From assembly GCA_933228675.1 (NCBI GenBank), contig OW121743.1:115679781-115743780 (forward strand): 64,000 bases of DNA, read 5' to 3'. This DNA comes from Stomorhina lunata. Its lineage: Eukaryota > Arthropoda > Insecta > Diptera > Rhiniidae. The position numbers and the translations under genes were made by a program. Below the pieces are notes generated by a model, which had not been told where the DNA came from, ran no database searches, and worked only from the letters and a program-made list of their open reading frames with translations. Positions 1 through 10,848 of this stretch are shown here, piece by piece. Numbering within the stretch: the first letter of the stretch is position 1; each line of letters begins with the position of its first letter.

Positions 1-589
1 ATAAATCCTTTCCGGCGATAACTCATTCAAGAATATTAAATCTGTAGAATTCGAATTTGAACTTTTATGCAAAACTATTTTAAAAGCAAACTTAACGCAT
101 TCTAGCTGTAATCACACACACACACACTCTCTAAAACTGGCACACACACACATATGAATATGCTAAAAGTCAATTAAATGGATGGCATTGTTAAGGCAAC
201 AATAGCAACAACAAATCAGCTTGGAATTCAGCAATAGAGACTGAGAAGAGAAAGTGTGATAAAAATAAAACAGAGAAATTCAATGCTAAAAGGAAAAAGA
301 CATTGTTGTAAAATTAGTTGACTGACTGGCTGCTCTTGAAAATTAAAAAGCACAGAGACGACACATACTTAAACATTGCCAGTAGCGCCCGGTAGTTGGC
401 AGAAAAAGAGAAAAGCAGCCAAACCGGAACTAGAAAAATCTAATGAATTTTTGCTCAAGAGCTAATATAGTACTTTTATATCTTTGAAAAAGTTTTAAAA
501 AATGCATTTCTATTAAAAATGTATCTTTGGTACTTTTGTAAAGTACCATTTAAAAAAACTTGTGTACCTAAAAGTTTCTTTTGCATCTG
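1..589. other. AT-rich non-coding flank
   Basis: No coding potential or recognisable element is visible. The stretch holds a short CA microsatellite near 112-127 and a second short CA run near 141-151. From about 467 onward there are decayed precursors of the 19-bp repeat, for example TACTTTTATATCT at 471-483, so the array to the right fades in rather than starting sharply. Confidence 0.6.
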
Positions 590-2637
590 AAAGGAACTTT
601 TCTATCAAAAGCTACTTTTATATCTAAAGGGAACTTTTTTTTATCAAAAAGGTACTTTTTTGTCTAAAAAGTATTTTTATATCTAAAAGTTACTTTTATA
701 TCTAAAAGGTACTTTTATATCTAAAAGGTACTTTTATATCTAAAAGGCACTTTTATATCTGAAAGTTACTTTTATATCTAAAAGGTACTTTTATATCTAA
801 AAGGTACTTTTATATCTAAAAGTTACTTTTGTATCTAAAAGGTACTTTTATATCTAAAAGGTACTTTTATATCTAAAAGGTACTTTTATATCTAAAAGGT
901 ACTTTTATATATAAAAGGTACTTTTATATCTAAAAGGTACTTTTATATCTAAAAGGTACTTTTAAATATAAAAGGTACTTTTATATATAAAAGGTACTTT
1001 TATATCTAAAAGGTACTTTTATATCTAAAAGGTACTTTTATATCTAAAAGGTACTTTTATATCTAAAAGGTACTTTTATATCTAAAAGGTACTTTTATAT
1101 CTAAAAGGTACTTTTATATCTAAAAGGTACTTTTATATCTAAAAGGTACTTTTATATCTAAAAGGCACTTTTATATCTAAAAGTTACTTTTATATATAAA
1201 AGGTACTTTTGTATCTAAAAGGTACTTTTATATCTAAAAGGTACTTTTATATCTAAAAGGTACTTTTATATATAAAAGGTACTTTTATATCTAAAAGGTA
1301 CTTTTATATCTAAAAGGTACTTTTATATCTAAAAGGTACTTTTATATCTAAAAGGTACTTTTATATCTAAAAGGTACTTTTATATCTAAAAGGTACTTTT
1401 ATATCTAAAAGGTACTTTTATATCTAAAAGGTACTTTTATATCTAAAAGGTACTTTTATATCTAAAAGGTACTTTTATATCTAAAAGGTACTTTTATATC
1501 TAAAAGGTACTTTTATATCTAAAAGGTACTTTTATATCTAAAAGGTACTTTTATATCTAAAAGGTACTTTTATATCTGAAAGGTACTTTTATATCTAAAA
1601 GGTACTTTTATATCTAAAAGGTACTTTTATATCTAAAAGGTACTTTTATATCTAAAAGGTACTTTTATATCTAAAAGGTACTTTTATATCTAAAAGGTAC
1701 TTTTATATCTAAAAGGTACTTGTATATCTAAAAGGTACTTTTATATCTAAAAGGTACTTTTATATCTAAAAGTTACTTTTATATCTAAAAGGTACTTTTA
1801 TATCTAAAAGGTACTTTTATATATAAAAGGTACTGTTATATCTAAAAGGTACTTTTATATCTAAAAGGTACTTTTATATCTAAAAGGTACTTTTATATCT
1901 AAAAGGTACTTTTATATCTAAAAGGTACTTTTATATCTAAAAGGTACTTTTATATCTAAAAGGTACTTTTATATCTAAAAGGTACTTTTATATCTAAAAG
2001 GTACTTTTATATCTAAAAGGTACTTTTATATCTAAAAGGTACTTTTATATCTAAAAGGTACTTTTATATCTAAAAGGTACTTTTATATCTAAAAGGTACT
2101 TTTATATCTAAAAGGTACTTTTATATCTAAAAGGTACTTTTATATCTAAAAGGTACTTTTATATCTAAAAGGTACTTTTATATCTAAAAGGTACTTTTAT
2201 ATCTAAAAGGTACTTTTATATCTAAAAGGTACTTTTATATCTAAAAGGTACTTTTATATCTAAAAGGTACTTTTGTATCTAAAAGGTACATTTATATCTA
2301 AAAGGTACTTTTATATCTAAAAGGTACTTTTATATCTAAAAGGTACTTTTATATCTAAAAGGTACTTTTATATCTAAAAGGTACTTTTATATCTAAAAGG
2401 TACTTTTATATCTAAAAAGTACTTTTATATCTAAAAGGTTATTTTATATCTAAAAGGTACTTTTATATATAAAAGGTACTTTTATATCTAAAAGGTACTT
2501 TTATATCCAAAAGGTACTTTTATATCTAAAAGGTACTTTTATATCTAAAAGCAACTTTTGTGTCGAAAAGGTACTTTAATGTCTAATAGGTACTTTTATA
2601 TCTAAAATCAACTTTTGTATCTGAAAGTTACTTTCTA
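590..2637 (+). repeat. 19-bp minisatellite array, about 105 copies
   Basis: The monomer AAAAGGTACTTTTATATCT is repeated head to tail with very little variation. Recurrent variants are GGTAC to GTTAC, ATATCT to ATATAT, and ATATCT to GTATCT. The centre is homogeneous while both edges are more divergent, as expected when unequal exchange homogenises the middle of an array. Each monomer contains AAAAG(G)TACTTTT, an almost perfect dyad, and variant copies near 2411 lose one G and become the perfect palindrome AAAAGTACTTTT. No frame is usable. The copy number is estimated from length divided by period. Confidence 0.97.
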
Positions 2638-3936
2638 GTTTAAAAGACAATACCACCGAGAACTACTGGGCTTATAAACACTATGATTGGGCAACAGTAA
2701 ATGTCATAGTGAATCTAAGAGGATATGCGTATCTAAACATGTATGTATACATATGTGAGTGTATGAGAGAATTTCTGTATCATTGTATGTATGTGCTAAA
2801 AATTATCACACGTTTGAATAAACGAGTGAAAAAATTAGTTAGACAATACAACGAACTGACTCATTATGCTCTTTGTTAATTTTTGTAAAATGTTGTAGAT
2901 GTTTGTGTTTGTTGTTGCTGTCATCGTCGAAGTAGCTGATTTTATTGCCATATATTTTGTTGTTATTGCCAGTGTTTTTGCTTTTGTTTTAGCCATTGTT
3001 GTCGTTTATGTTTTACTCGAGGAAAAGGACACGTAAACAATGTATAAATATTCATACACATACGCACACTTTAGTTTCCTACTTAACATTACACATTCAC
3101 ACACACACACATACAATTAATGTCGCACAATATGTGAAATACCAACACTTTTACTACTTCTTCTTTTTCTTACCAATACATTTTAACACTCTCTCATACT
3201 CTTACATTGTTGGCATGAATAAGATAGTTTTATTTAAAACCGAATAAGAGGCAGAACATGGCAACGGAGGCTGTCGCAGGGAAAGAGATAAAGAATTAAC
3301 CTTAAAATGTTTCCAAGGGAAATCAAAAACATAAATTATGTTTTTGTGTTAAAGTCAAGGATTATCGTTGTTTTGCTATTGTTGTTGCTGGACTTTTTTT
3401 TACGAATTGTTTATTTATACATATATTTAAACATTTATTTATGTACAAAATTTCAGTTTTTTGCTCGTTTTTTTTTTTTTTCTTTTTTCTAGCTAGACCA
3501 ACTCAAATCACGTACATTTCATATATTTTAGAAAAAACTTAAGCACATACATAAAAAAATAAAATACATCGACAAATACAAATACAGACACTAGAGACTT
3601 TGTAACTTGTAAATAATAATCTGTTGTTGTATTAGATTTATAATGAAAATCTGCAACAAAAACGAATATTTTATTTAAACTCGTACAAAAAAAAAAACAC
3701 ATAAATTTAAAGCTATAAATCGACTTATTTACTTATACATATGTACTCATGGATTAAAGTAAAAGGAGAAAAATACAAATGTTAGGGGAACTCAAATTAT
3801 GCCCAAAAAAAAAAGTCATCAAATATTCTAGTTCTAGTCTCATCTCATAACGACTAGTCAGTTTCTAACCACAGTCTTTAGATATAGCCTTTTGTCTTAT
3901 ATATTGTACCCTCAATAAAACAATGCAGAAGCCTTT
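2638..3936. other. AT-rich non-coding sequence
   Basis: No gene is supported. The stretch contains short CA runs (3053-3066 and 3090-3111), TTG-rich patches (2895-3000, 3366-3390) and homopolymeric T (3467-3490). The open frames here encode only low-complexity His/Thr or Phe-rich peptides. The composition resembles fly intronic or intergenic DNA. Confidence 0.6.
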
Positions 3937-4014
3937 ACAAATTAACCCTTGCGTACCCATGAGCTCAAAATGGTTTACATGCACAGCTCATGGGTACACA
4001 AGGGTTAATTTGTA
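3937..4014. repeat. Palindromic (foldback) repeat, copy 1
   Basis: Two inverted arms, 3938-3965 and 3985-4012, pair almost perfectly around a ~19-bp loop. The arms carry ATTAACCCTTGCGTACCCAT and its complement, and one mismatch (GCGTACCC against GTGTACCC) is visible. The sequence that follows (4013-4045, with GACACCTTTGAACGATTTTT) matches the outer arm of a second copy at 61131-61295, so this copy seems truncated on its left side. It is a non-coding, MITE-like or foldback element. Confidence 0.8.
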
Positions 4015-5105
4015 TACAAATGTAATTTAAGACACCTTTGAACGATTTTTTAGTTTTTACTAGAAGGAATGACCCTACAACGATGAAATTTTGCAAAGTT
4101 GCTCAGTTTTATATAGATAAGAAAAATTGTAGAAATCCGTCGACTTGCCTTGGGCCCCCTATTATTGTTCTCAATGTATAAGCCGGAGTTTTTAACAAAA
4201 GTTGAAAATTTTTGGCACACGTCTATTAGTTATTCTACAAAGAGCTCAACCAACCGTCCAACCCGTCCACACCAAATAAACCCCATTTCTAAGAATTTGA
4301 TGAAATTTCGGCACACATCAATTGGTTGACCCAAAAAAGAACTCTACTAATTTTGGTTGAAATCCGTCGACACCTACGGGACTTATATATAAATCCAATT
4401 TGATTAAAAAGCTACGCCTAAACGACTGCAACACTTTTTGCTTAAATTATGGGTAACAATTTGTGTGACTTTTTTTTAGAAAATCCTGAACTTTGTTCTA
4501 CGATCGGTAAATTTCGGTAAATTTTTTTCGCTCAATCTAAAGAAGAGACGTTCACGTTTCACATGGTTATGATAAGAGCACCGAGTAAAACCGAGCCAAC
4601 TTAGTTTTTGTCAAAAGAAAAACGAAAACACTGACTTTTGTAGAGCTTTTTTGATTTCCTGATATCTCCTAAAGTATATACGAGATTAATGTATTTTCTT
4701 CAGCAGACTACAACCAAGGTTCTGCATCTTAATTAAATCGACATCAAGATTAAAGTTGTGAAACTATAAACGATTCAAGAAGTACTGAGTTTGATGAAAA
4801 ATTTCATCACTTTTCGTTTTAGAACATTAAGCTCATTTCAATATCTTTTTTATAACACATAATATAGCTTTATCCTAAAAACAATAATTGATCCTTAATA
4901 CCTAGACACTGTGTCCTCCATGACTTGACAAAAATTAGATGAGAAAAATTTTGTTAATATTTTCCTCACATTGTGAGTTTTAGTAAATTCTTTGCTTCTC
5001 TCTAGTGCTTTTTCTAAACTATTCGACTCTAAATATATATCTTATCGCGGAATAAAACCTATAGCTCCCAATGATATTGTTGTCAATTACTACCCTTAGA
5101 TATAT
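4015..5105. other. Decayed dispersed repeat with internal repeats, non-coding
   Basis: No coding frame is visible. Two phrases recur inside the stretch: GAAATCCGTCGAC at about 4133 and 4360, and a GAAATTT-GGCACAC-TCTATT-like phrase at about 4205 and 4305. Such internal reiteration resembles the style of the family P elements in this window but is not the same sequence. It is probably an old non-autonomous repeat; its borders cannot be set from a single copy. Confidence 0.4.
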
Positions 5106-5898
5106 TTTTATACCCTTCACCACCAAAGGTGGGAAGGGTATTATAAGATTGTGCTGATGTATGTAACGGATAATAGGAATATTTGTTTTAGACCCATCTT
5201 TTAGTATACCAATAGGCTTAGAATCACTTTCTGAGTCGATTTAGCGATGCCCGTCCGTCCGCCTGGCTGACTGGCTGGACCCCCATGTAAACCTTGTAAT
5301 CAAACTACAGGTTCTAAACAGATTCTAAAGATAATTTGATGAAATTTGGCACAGATCATTTTTTTGATAATGGGCTATTAAAATTCGTCAAAATCGGTCC
5401 ATTATTTGTGGTACCTCCCATAGGTCCCACTTCCCGGAATTGATTTATTGGCCACAAAAATCAATATTTTTTCATGAAATTTTAAACAAATACTGCTTAT
5501 GTAAATCTAAATCACTGTACCAAATCGGTCCACTTTTGACCATAGCTCCCATACAAACTCTTTTCTCAAAACGCACCAAATGAGACAAAATTCACTAAAA
5601 CGCTCGTAAATCCGAAGATAATGTGAATTTTAAGTTTATTTTATGTGACATAATTTCTGTAACAACTGTAATCAATTTGACAAATTTCGAGATATTCGGT
5701 CCATATTTGACCCTAGCTCTCATATAAGTCCAAATGGCGGAAACAGCTTAAATGTATAAGTTTTGAGAATATTTTTGTATGATGGCAAAATTTAGCAAAT
5801 ATTTTTGGTTTATACAGGAAAAAGAACACCTTTGACCTTAGTGGTGAAAGGTATCGCATGGTCGGGCTTGACCGACTATAGCACTTTCTTACTGGTTT
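5106..5898 (-). mobile_element. Family P non-autonomous element, copy P1 (reverse orientation)
   Basis: This is a full-length copy of a ~790-bp non-coding repeat found six times in the window. Read on the minus strand it begins at the right with CAGTAAGAAAGTGCTATAGT and ends at the left with GAAGGGTATAAAAATAT. Both ends contain TACCCTTCACCAC in opposite orientation, forming subterminal inverted repeats. The interior holds a CCGT/CTGG tetranucleotide run near 5246-5280 and repeated phrases of the type ACCGATTT...CGAAATTTGG. No protein is encoded. The family name is mine. The mobility mechanism is not evident. Confidence 0.85.
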
Positions 5899-5950
5899 AG
5901 AAAAGAATAAGAACGTTCTTCTGAGATGTATTTTATATGACGCTTAAGTA

Positions 5951-6680
5951 CACTCAGGAAATTATTACAGTAACTGATTGTATGTTGTTTAGGAAATTTT
6001 CGGTTATGTTGTTTTCAAATGAATATTCATTTAAATTTACATGAAAATTGATTTTTAACATATTTATACATTTGTTTAAAAAACAACCTACAAAAAAATA
6101 CTGAAAATCCATAACATTTAAAAATATCAGTTGTTTAGTTTTTATATATTTTTTCAATTATTGTATCAAATATAATTCGTATTTGTTTAATTATTGGTTT
6201 TCCTTAAGTATCTTAGGTTTGCTTATTGAAGAAACTTTTTATAATACTGGCCGCCTATCACGGGGTATGGCCTAAGCAAACAACAAACTTTGTTTTGTCC
6301 GTTTGGTTTTTTGATGCCTTAAAGGATATAACCTTTTTATGGTTTCGTCTTTTATATTAAGATAATTACAAAAACAAATGAAAATTGTCCGATTTATCGA
6401 AATTTAACGTAGTTTTTTACCATTCAATTTTTTAAAAATAAATGAAAATTTCCGTTTTTTATACTAAAAATGTAGTTTAAATTTTTGTTAGTAATTTTTT
6501 TGAAAACAACTGTATATTCCGTTTTTAAAACTGAAAATGTAGTTTAAATATTTGTCAATTAAATTTAAATGAAATATTTATTGAATTTGAATGAAAAATC
6601 AGTTGACCGGTTTTTAAATGAATATTCATTCATTTCAAATTACATTTTAAGTTAATTTTACTTACATAATATTCTGAGTG
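5951..6680 (+). mobile_element. Family E TIR element, copy E1 (730 bp)
   Basis: The element begins CACTCAGGAAATTATTACAG and ends with ATATTCTGAGTG, so its termini are imperfect inverted repeats of about 25 bp. It is flanked on both sides by TA (5949-5950 and 6681-6682), the target duplication expected for Tc1/mariner-type insertion. A nearly identical copy lies at 54545-55273, which defines both borders. Each half carries the palindrome AATGAATATTCATT (about 6018 and 6618). There is no significant ORF, so it must depend on a transposase encoded elsewhere. The family name is mine. Confidence 0.88.
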
Positions 6681-6726
6681 TATATTTATAATATAAACGA
6701 CATGACGAGGAACTTTTCTTCTCCTG

Positions 6727-6918
6727 TTAGGTTCTAAGCCAATTTTGTCTAGTCAACCAATCACTCACTATACGAATGGAGTCATTTGGGCGCATTTGCA
6801 ATTCACGTAAAAATATGAGAATATCGTAGGCAAATCCAACAATTTTTCCCTCTTCTGGAATAAAAATATTGTTACGTTTTTCCTTTAAAAACGTGGAAGG
6901 AATTCTTTTTGTAAACAA
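6727..6918 (-). pseudogene. Possible decayed LINE reverse-transcriptase fragment
   Basis: A 63-residue open frame on the minus strand contains KIVGFAYDILIFL followed about 16 residues later by SIRIVSDWL. In non-LTR reverse transcriptases the catalytic box has the form (Y/F)ADD-(I/V), followed by an alpha-helical stretch ending in V-x-x-W. The spacing and hydrophobic pattern agree with that, but the first catalytic Asp would be replaced by Tyr (FAYD), which should abolish activity. No other RT motif is found next to it. The match is short and could be chance. Confidence 0.27.
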
Positions 6919-8550
6919 CGGAAAGCAAAATTAAAACACTTTATGTCGTTTTTACAAAGTTATATTTTTGAAAGAAATTAATTTTAGTTGAACCAGAATT
7001 TATGTTGATGGTCGTCGGTTCGATACGGGCTTAGGTTCATGTCATAAATTATTAGTTTTTTTTTTTTTAATTTATGATTTTTTAAATTAGATGAATACAT
7101 TTTTAGAATACGGAAAAAACTATGTGACACTTAGCAGTGTGGAATGCTGCATTTTCTGTCCCGCTACGGACTTCATCAGCACATTGTGTCACCAACTGCT
7201 AGATGCCAGTAGTTAAGACCATTTATTTAACTGAATTCTTAAGCGAAACGGAAAACGAGAATTATATCAACACTCATTTCTATTTCACCTATGACCATAT
7301 GATCGATTCAGTTAGACGAACTTATCCACCATAGTTTTTTCTTTATGTTTTGTATCCCTATCCTTTATTAATCAACATTTACTTCGTACTTTAACCAACT
7401 GTCAGCTGGTAATGAAGACAAAGATTTTTGTTTTGACAAGTTTTTGTTTATTCTTTTACGTTAATGCAAATTTTGAATTTAGTATGAACTTGAAAGAGTT
7501 AATGAAAACATGTAAATAGCGGTGCCCACATTTTTATTAACTTTAGAGTTATTCACTTAAACGCACTTCACAAAATAGCTTTATAAATATTCTTAGTCTT
7601 ATTGTTCTCTTATACGCGTCTCAATTAAAACTATGCAACGATATCAGTTCGTCAGCCTTTTAGAGTAGAGAAGAAAGAGCTGCTCTTATCGATTACACTA
7701 GCAATGCTTACTTACGAATGATCATGCATGTTCCCAAAACATTCTCATATGATCAAGAAAACATTCACCCATACATTGTAATAATAATAATTTCCACGAC
7801 AACATTCCAATTGGAACAAGTGGTACTTCTCTCAGACTATGAGCTGCATTCGATTCTATTTTTAGACATATTGAAAGGGACCTACGTTTTAACTACGGCT
7901 CCGACTCCGCGTTTCGACTTCTATAGAGATGCCTTAAGTCATGTACCCTGATTTTGAATTGAAATCAAAATCAAATATTTCTGGCTCTACTTTAAACGAT
8001 TAAATGAACTAAATGAGAATTATATGTTATACTAAAAAAAAAAGTCTAAAAGTAAATTCAGAAAAGGAACTTCCTTACTTTATAATACACTCTCCAAATT
8101 TTTCTCATACACTCATATAAGTGTATCTATATAAGGATATGTCTGTGTATCCTTAAACTAGCTCTAGTACGTATAGAAATTTTTTATATTTATTTTATAA
8201 AATGTGTTAGCGGCAATAAAAAAAAAAGTAGTCAGCAACATCTATAGCTGCAACGACACTGACATTCATTTATTATAAAATATAAAAAAATTGAATATAA
8301 AAAAAATAGTATTCATAAAGAAAAACATTAAATAGGCCACAAATTACACTAGTCAACATAAAGGAAATTCTGTTTTTTTGCGCAATTCAAAATTAAAATT
8401 TTTTTGTACGTGTTTAAAAAGTTAAGAGCTCATAATTTTTTAAATAATTATTTTTATGGTTTCTTTTTTTTTTGTAGTTAAAACAGTGTTTTTCTGCAGC
8501 AGCAGGATATAAAATTTGTTAACAACTAAATTGAATGAAAGTTTTAATTA
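6919..8550. other. AT-rich non-coding sequence
   Basis: No gene is supported. A 77-codon frame at 7718-7951 has no recognisable domain and nothing around it suggests a real gene. Short inverted matches exist (GAAAAAACTATG at 7110 with its complement near 7334) and could be the ends of a ~240-bp decayed element, but I see no target duplication. Confidence 0.5.
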
Positions 8551-8552
8551 TA

Positions 8553-8634
8553 AAGAGTGTTTCCAATTAAATATGCATTTACTCTTTCAGGAAAAATTTA
8601 TCTATAGTGCAAGAAATAATTAATTTTCAATTGT
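8553..8634 (+). repeat. Left outer direct repeat of the transposon end
   Basis: This ~80-bp segment is repeated in degenerate form at 8651-8730. The two share GAGTGTT at the start, AAATATGCATTTACT, and ATAGTGCAAGAAATAAT further in. Paired direct repeats inside each inverted terminal repeat are the IR/DR arrangement known from several Tc1-like transposons, where each serves as a transposase binding site. Confidence 0.75.
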
Positions 8635-8650
8635 TTTTTCGTTGGATATA

Positions 8651-8730
8651 GAGTGTTCTAAAAAAAATATGCATTTACTATTTTAGACAAAATTTATCCA
8701 TAGTGCAAGAAATAATTTATTTTTTGATAA
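8651..8730 (+). repeat. Left inner direct repeat of the transposon end
   Basis: This is the second copy of the left-end repeat. It starts GAGTGTTCTAAAAAAAATAT and matches the right inner repeat (complement GAGTGCTCTAAATAAAATTT) better than it matches the right outer repeat. The ends are therefore paired inner with inner and outer with outer. Confidence 0.7.
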
Positions 8731-8803
8731 AGTTAGTTTCTATAGATATGTCAGATACTATTATTTTAGAAATGATTAATTTTCAATAGTTATTTCAATC
8801 AAA

Positions 8804-10604
8804 ATGGACTGCGAAAAAAAGTTCGTGAAAATATAATTAAAACTTTTGAAAAAAATCCGTCATGGACTTTTAAAAAAATAGCTAAAAATTTGAAAGTTGA
8901 CCCTCGAACGGTTTCTAATGCCATCAGACGGTATAAGGAAAACCTGAGCATTGAAAGAAAATCTGGATCAGGGAGGAAAAAAGGTCCTACAGATATTGGT
9001 AAGGCAAAAGAAGTCGAGCGACTCTTTCGAAGAGCGCCTAACACTTCTTTAAGAAAAGCAGCTCGTACTATGAAATGTTCTACGAATTTTGCACATAGAG
9101 TCAAAGCTTATGCTGGACTGAAGACATACAATGTCCAAAAGGTTCCAGATCGCAATGCTATAAAGAACTTAGAAGCAAAAAAACGAGCGAAAAAATTGAA
9201 GTCTGATTTTATAAAAAAACAAGTAAGAAAGCGCTATAGTCGGTCAAGCCGACCATACGATACCCTTCACCACTAAGGTCAAAGGTGTTATTTTTCCTGT
9301 ATAAAGACAAATATTTGCTAAATTTTGCCATCATACAAACATTTTCTCAAAACTTATATATTCAACCTGTTTCCGTCATTTGGACTTATATGAGAGCGAG
9401 GGTCAAATGTGGACCGATTATCTCGAAATTTGGCAAATTGATTACAGTTGTTACAAAAATTATGTATGCAAAAAATAAACTCAAAATTTTCATTATCTTT
9501 AGATTTACGTGCGTTTTAGTGATTTTTTGTCTCATTTAGTACTTTTTTAAAGAAGAGTTTGTATGGGAGCTATGGTCAAATGTGGACCGATTTCAACGAA
9601 ATTTGGTACAGTGATTTAAATTTACATAAGCAGTATTTGTTTTAAATTTCATGAAAAAATATTGATATTTGTGGCCAATATATCAATTCCGGGAAGTGGG
9701 GGGTACCATAAATAATGGACCGATTTTGACGAATTTCAATAGCCATGGTCCCATTATCAAAAAAATTATCTGTGCCAAATTTCATCAAATTATCTTTAGA
9801 ACTGCGACCTGTAGTTTGATTACAAGGTTTACATGGGGGTCCAGCCAGCCAGACGGACGGACGGACATCGCTAAATCGACTCAGAAAGTGATTCTAAGTC
9901 TATTGGTATACTAAAAGGTGGGTCTAAGACAAATATTTCTATGCGTTACAAACATCAGCACAAACTTATAATACCCTTTCCACCTATGGTGGTGAAGGGT
10001 ATAAAAATACACCTGTTGTGTGATGGATGATGAAACATACGTACTGGCAGACTTTTCTCAACTTCCTGGTCAAGATTTTTATGTTGCTGATAAACGGGGC
10101 AATATTCGGCAAGAGTTCCGCACAAAAAAACAAACAAAATTCCCTAAGAAGTTTCTCGTGTGGCAAGCTATTTGCAGTTGTGGCAAAAGAGGTAAAGTAT
10201 TTGTGGCATCTGGCACAATAAACACAGAAATTTATATAAAGGAGTGCCTACAAAAACGGTTGTTACCCTTTTTAAGAGCGCACAGAGTAACTAAATTTTT
10301 TTGGCCCGATTTTGCATCATGCCATTATGGAAAAAAGGCACTTGAGTGGTACTCAAAGAATAATGTAATTTTTGTACCACGAGAGGCAAATCCACCTAAC
10401 TGTCCAGAACTTCGGCCTGTGGAAAGGTATTGGGCTCTGGTAAAAAAGGAATTGGAGAACACAGGAAAGATTTCCAAGAACATGTCCGATTTTAAGCGCA
10501 GGTGCAACACATGCTCCAAAAAGGTATCAGAAGCAACTGTAAAATCTTTAATGGGAGGGTTTCCGAAAAAGTCGATAATTTTGCAAAACCCGAGTACTAA
10601 GTAA
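8804..10604 (+). pseudogene. Tc1/mariner-type transposase (DD37E spacing), split by insertion
   Basis: The N-terminal part (8821-9219) has two helix-turn-helix regions: one around TFKKIAKNLKVDPRTVSNAI with a following basic GSGRKKGP stretch, and one from ERLFRRAPNTSLRKAARTMK onward. The C-terminal part (10011-10604) carries the catalytic core: MDDETYVLADF, WPDFASCHY, and RPVERYW. The second Asp and the Glu are 37 residues apart, and the two Asp are about 93 apart, which fits the DD37E group of Tc1/mariner transposases, described from mosquitoes among others. The frame is broken twice. A candidate ATG at 8804 is one frame off the coding sequence across an A-run, and family P copy P2 separates the two halves. 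The second half runs open to the stop at 10602-10604. Confidence 0.85.
9220..10007 (+). mobile_element. Family P element, copy P2, inside the transposase gene
   Basis: This full-length copy begins CAAGTAAGAAAGCGCTATAG and ends GGTGAAGGGTATAAAAA. It lies between the codons for the N-terminal DNA-binding half and the first catalytic Asp of the transposase. ATAAAAA occurs on both sides of the insertion (from about 9211 and at 10001-10007), so the A-rich target makes the exact border ambiguous by a few bases. The open frame that crosses the left junction for about 20 codons is read-through, not a gene. Confidence 0.88.
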
Positions 10605-10699
10605 ACATTTTAATGCTAAATGATTTTGTATAATATGTCATTATATTTGCGTATTTTGTAGAGTTTTTATATTAAAAGGTTTGATTTTTATTTAAGAAA

Positions 10700-10731
10700 A
10701 TCCAACTACAAATTTTATTTAGAGCACTCTT
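10700..10731 (-). repeat. Right inner direct repeat of the transposon end
   Basis: Its complement begins AAGAGTGCTCTAAATAAAAT and continues into TTGTAGTTGGA. TA follows at 10732-10733, so this repeat could itself serve as a right terminus paired with the left inner repeat at 8651. Confidence 0.7.
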
Positions 10732-10817
10732 TACATACTAAAAAAAATATGTTAAAATAAAATTTATAACTGATACATTGCAAAGCCTGTTTTTTAACTA
10801 AAATAAAATATTTAAAT

Positions 10818-10848
10818 AAAACTACAAATTTAATTCCTCACACTCCTT
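10818..10848 (-). repeat. Right outer direct repeat of the transposon end
   Basis: Its complement begins AGGAGTGTGAGGAATTAAAT and continues TTGTAGTTTTA. It shares AATTAAAT with the left outer repeat and is followed by TA at 10849-10850. It defines the most distal right border of the transposon. Confidence 0.65.

Larger units (their letters stand above)
8553..10848 (+). mobile_element. Tc1/mariner-type transposon with IR/DR ends, interrupted
   Basis: The outer ends are AAGAGTGTTTCCAATTAAAT on the left and the complement of AGGAGTGTGAGGAATTAAAT on the right, each next to TA (8551-8552 and 10849-10850), the usual Tc1/mariner target duplication. A second, inner pair of similar repeats lies at 8651 and at 10731. 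Between them is a split transposase gene of DD37E spacing. A family P element of 788 bp sits inside the gene, so the original transposon was about 1.5 kb, normal for this superfamily. The element is non-functional as it stands. Confidence 0.85.

Noticed and set aside
7105..7345. Possible ~240-bp element with GAAAAAACTATG ends
   Set aside because: The match is limited to twelve AT-rich bases and no duplication flanks it.
7718..7951. 77-codon frame in a non-repetitive stretch
   Set aside because: No domain, no splice or promoter context, and a length expected by chance in a window of this size.
9285..9914. Frames conserved among family P copies (also at 46503-46793, 53545-53799 and 53951-54175)
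   Set aside because: The frames are conserved only because the element copies are young. They lack a shared intact start and stop and encode no recognisable domain, and some copies break them.
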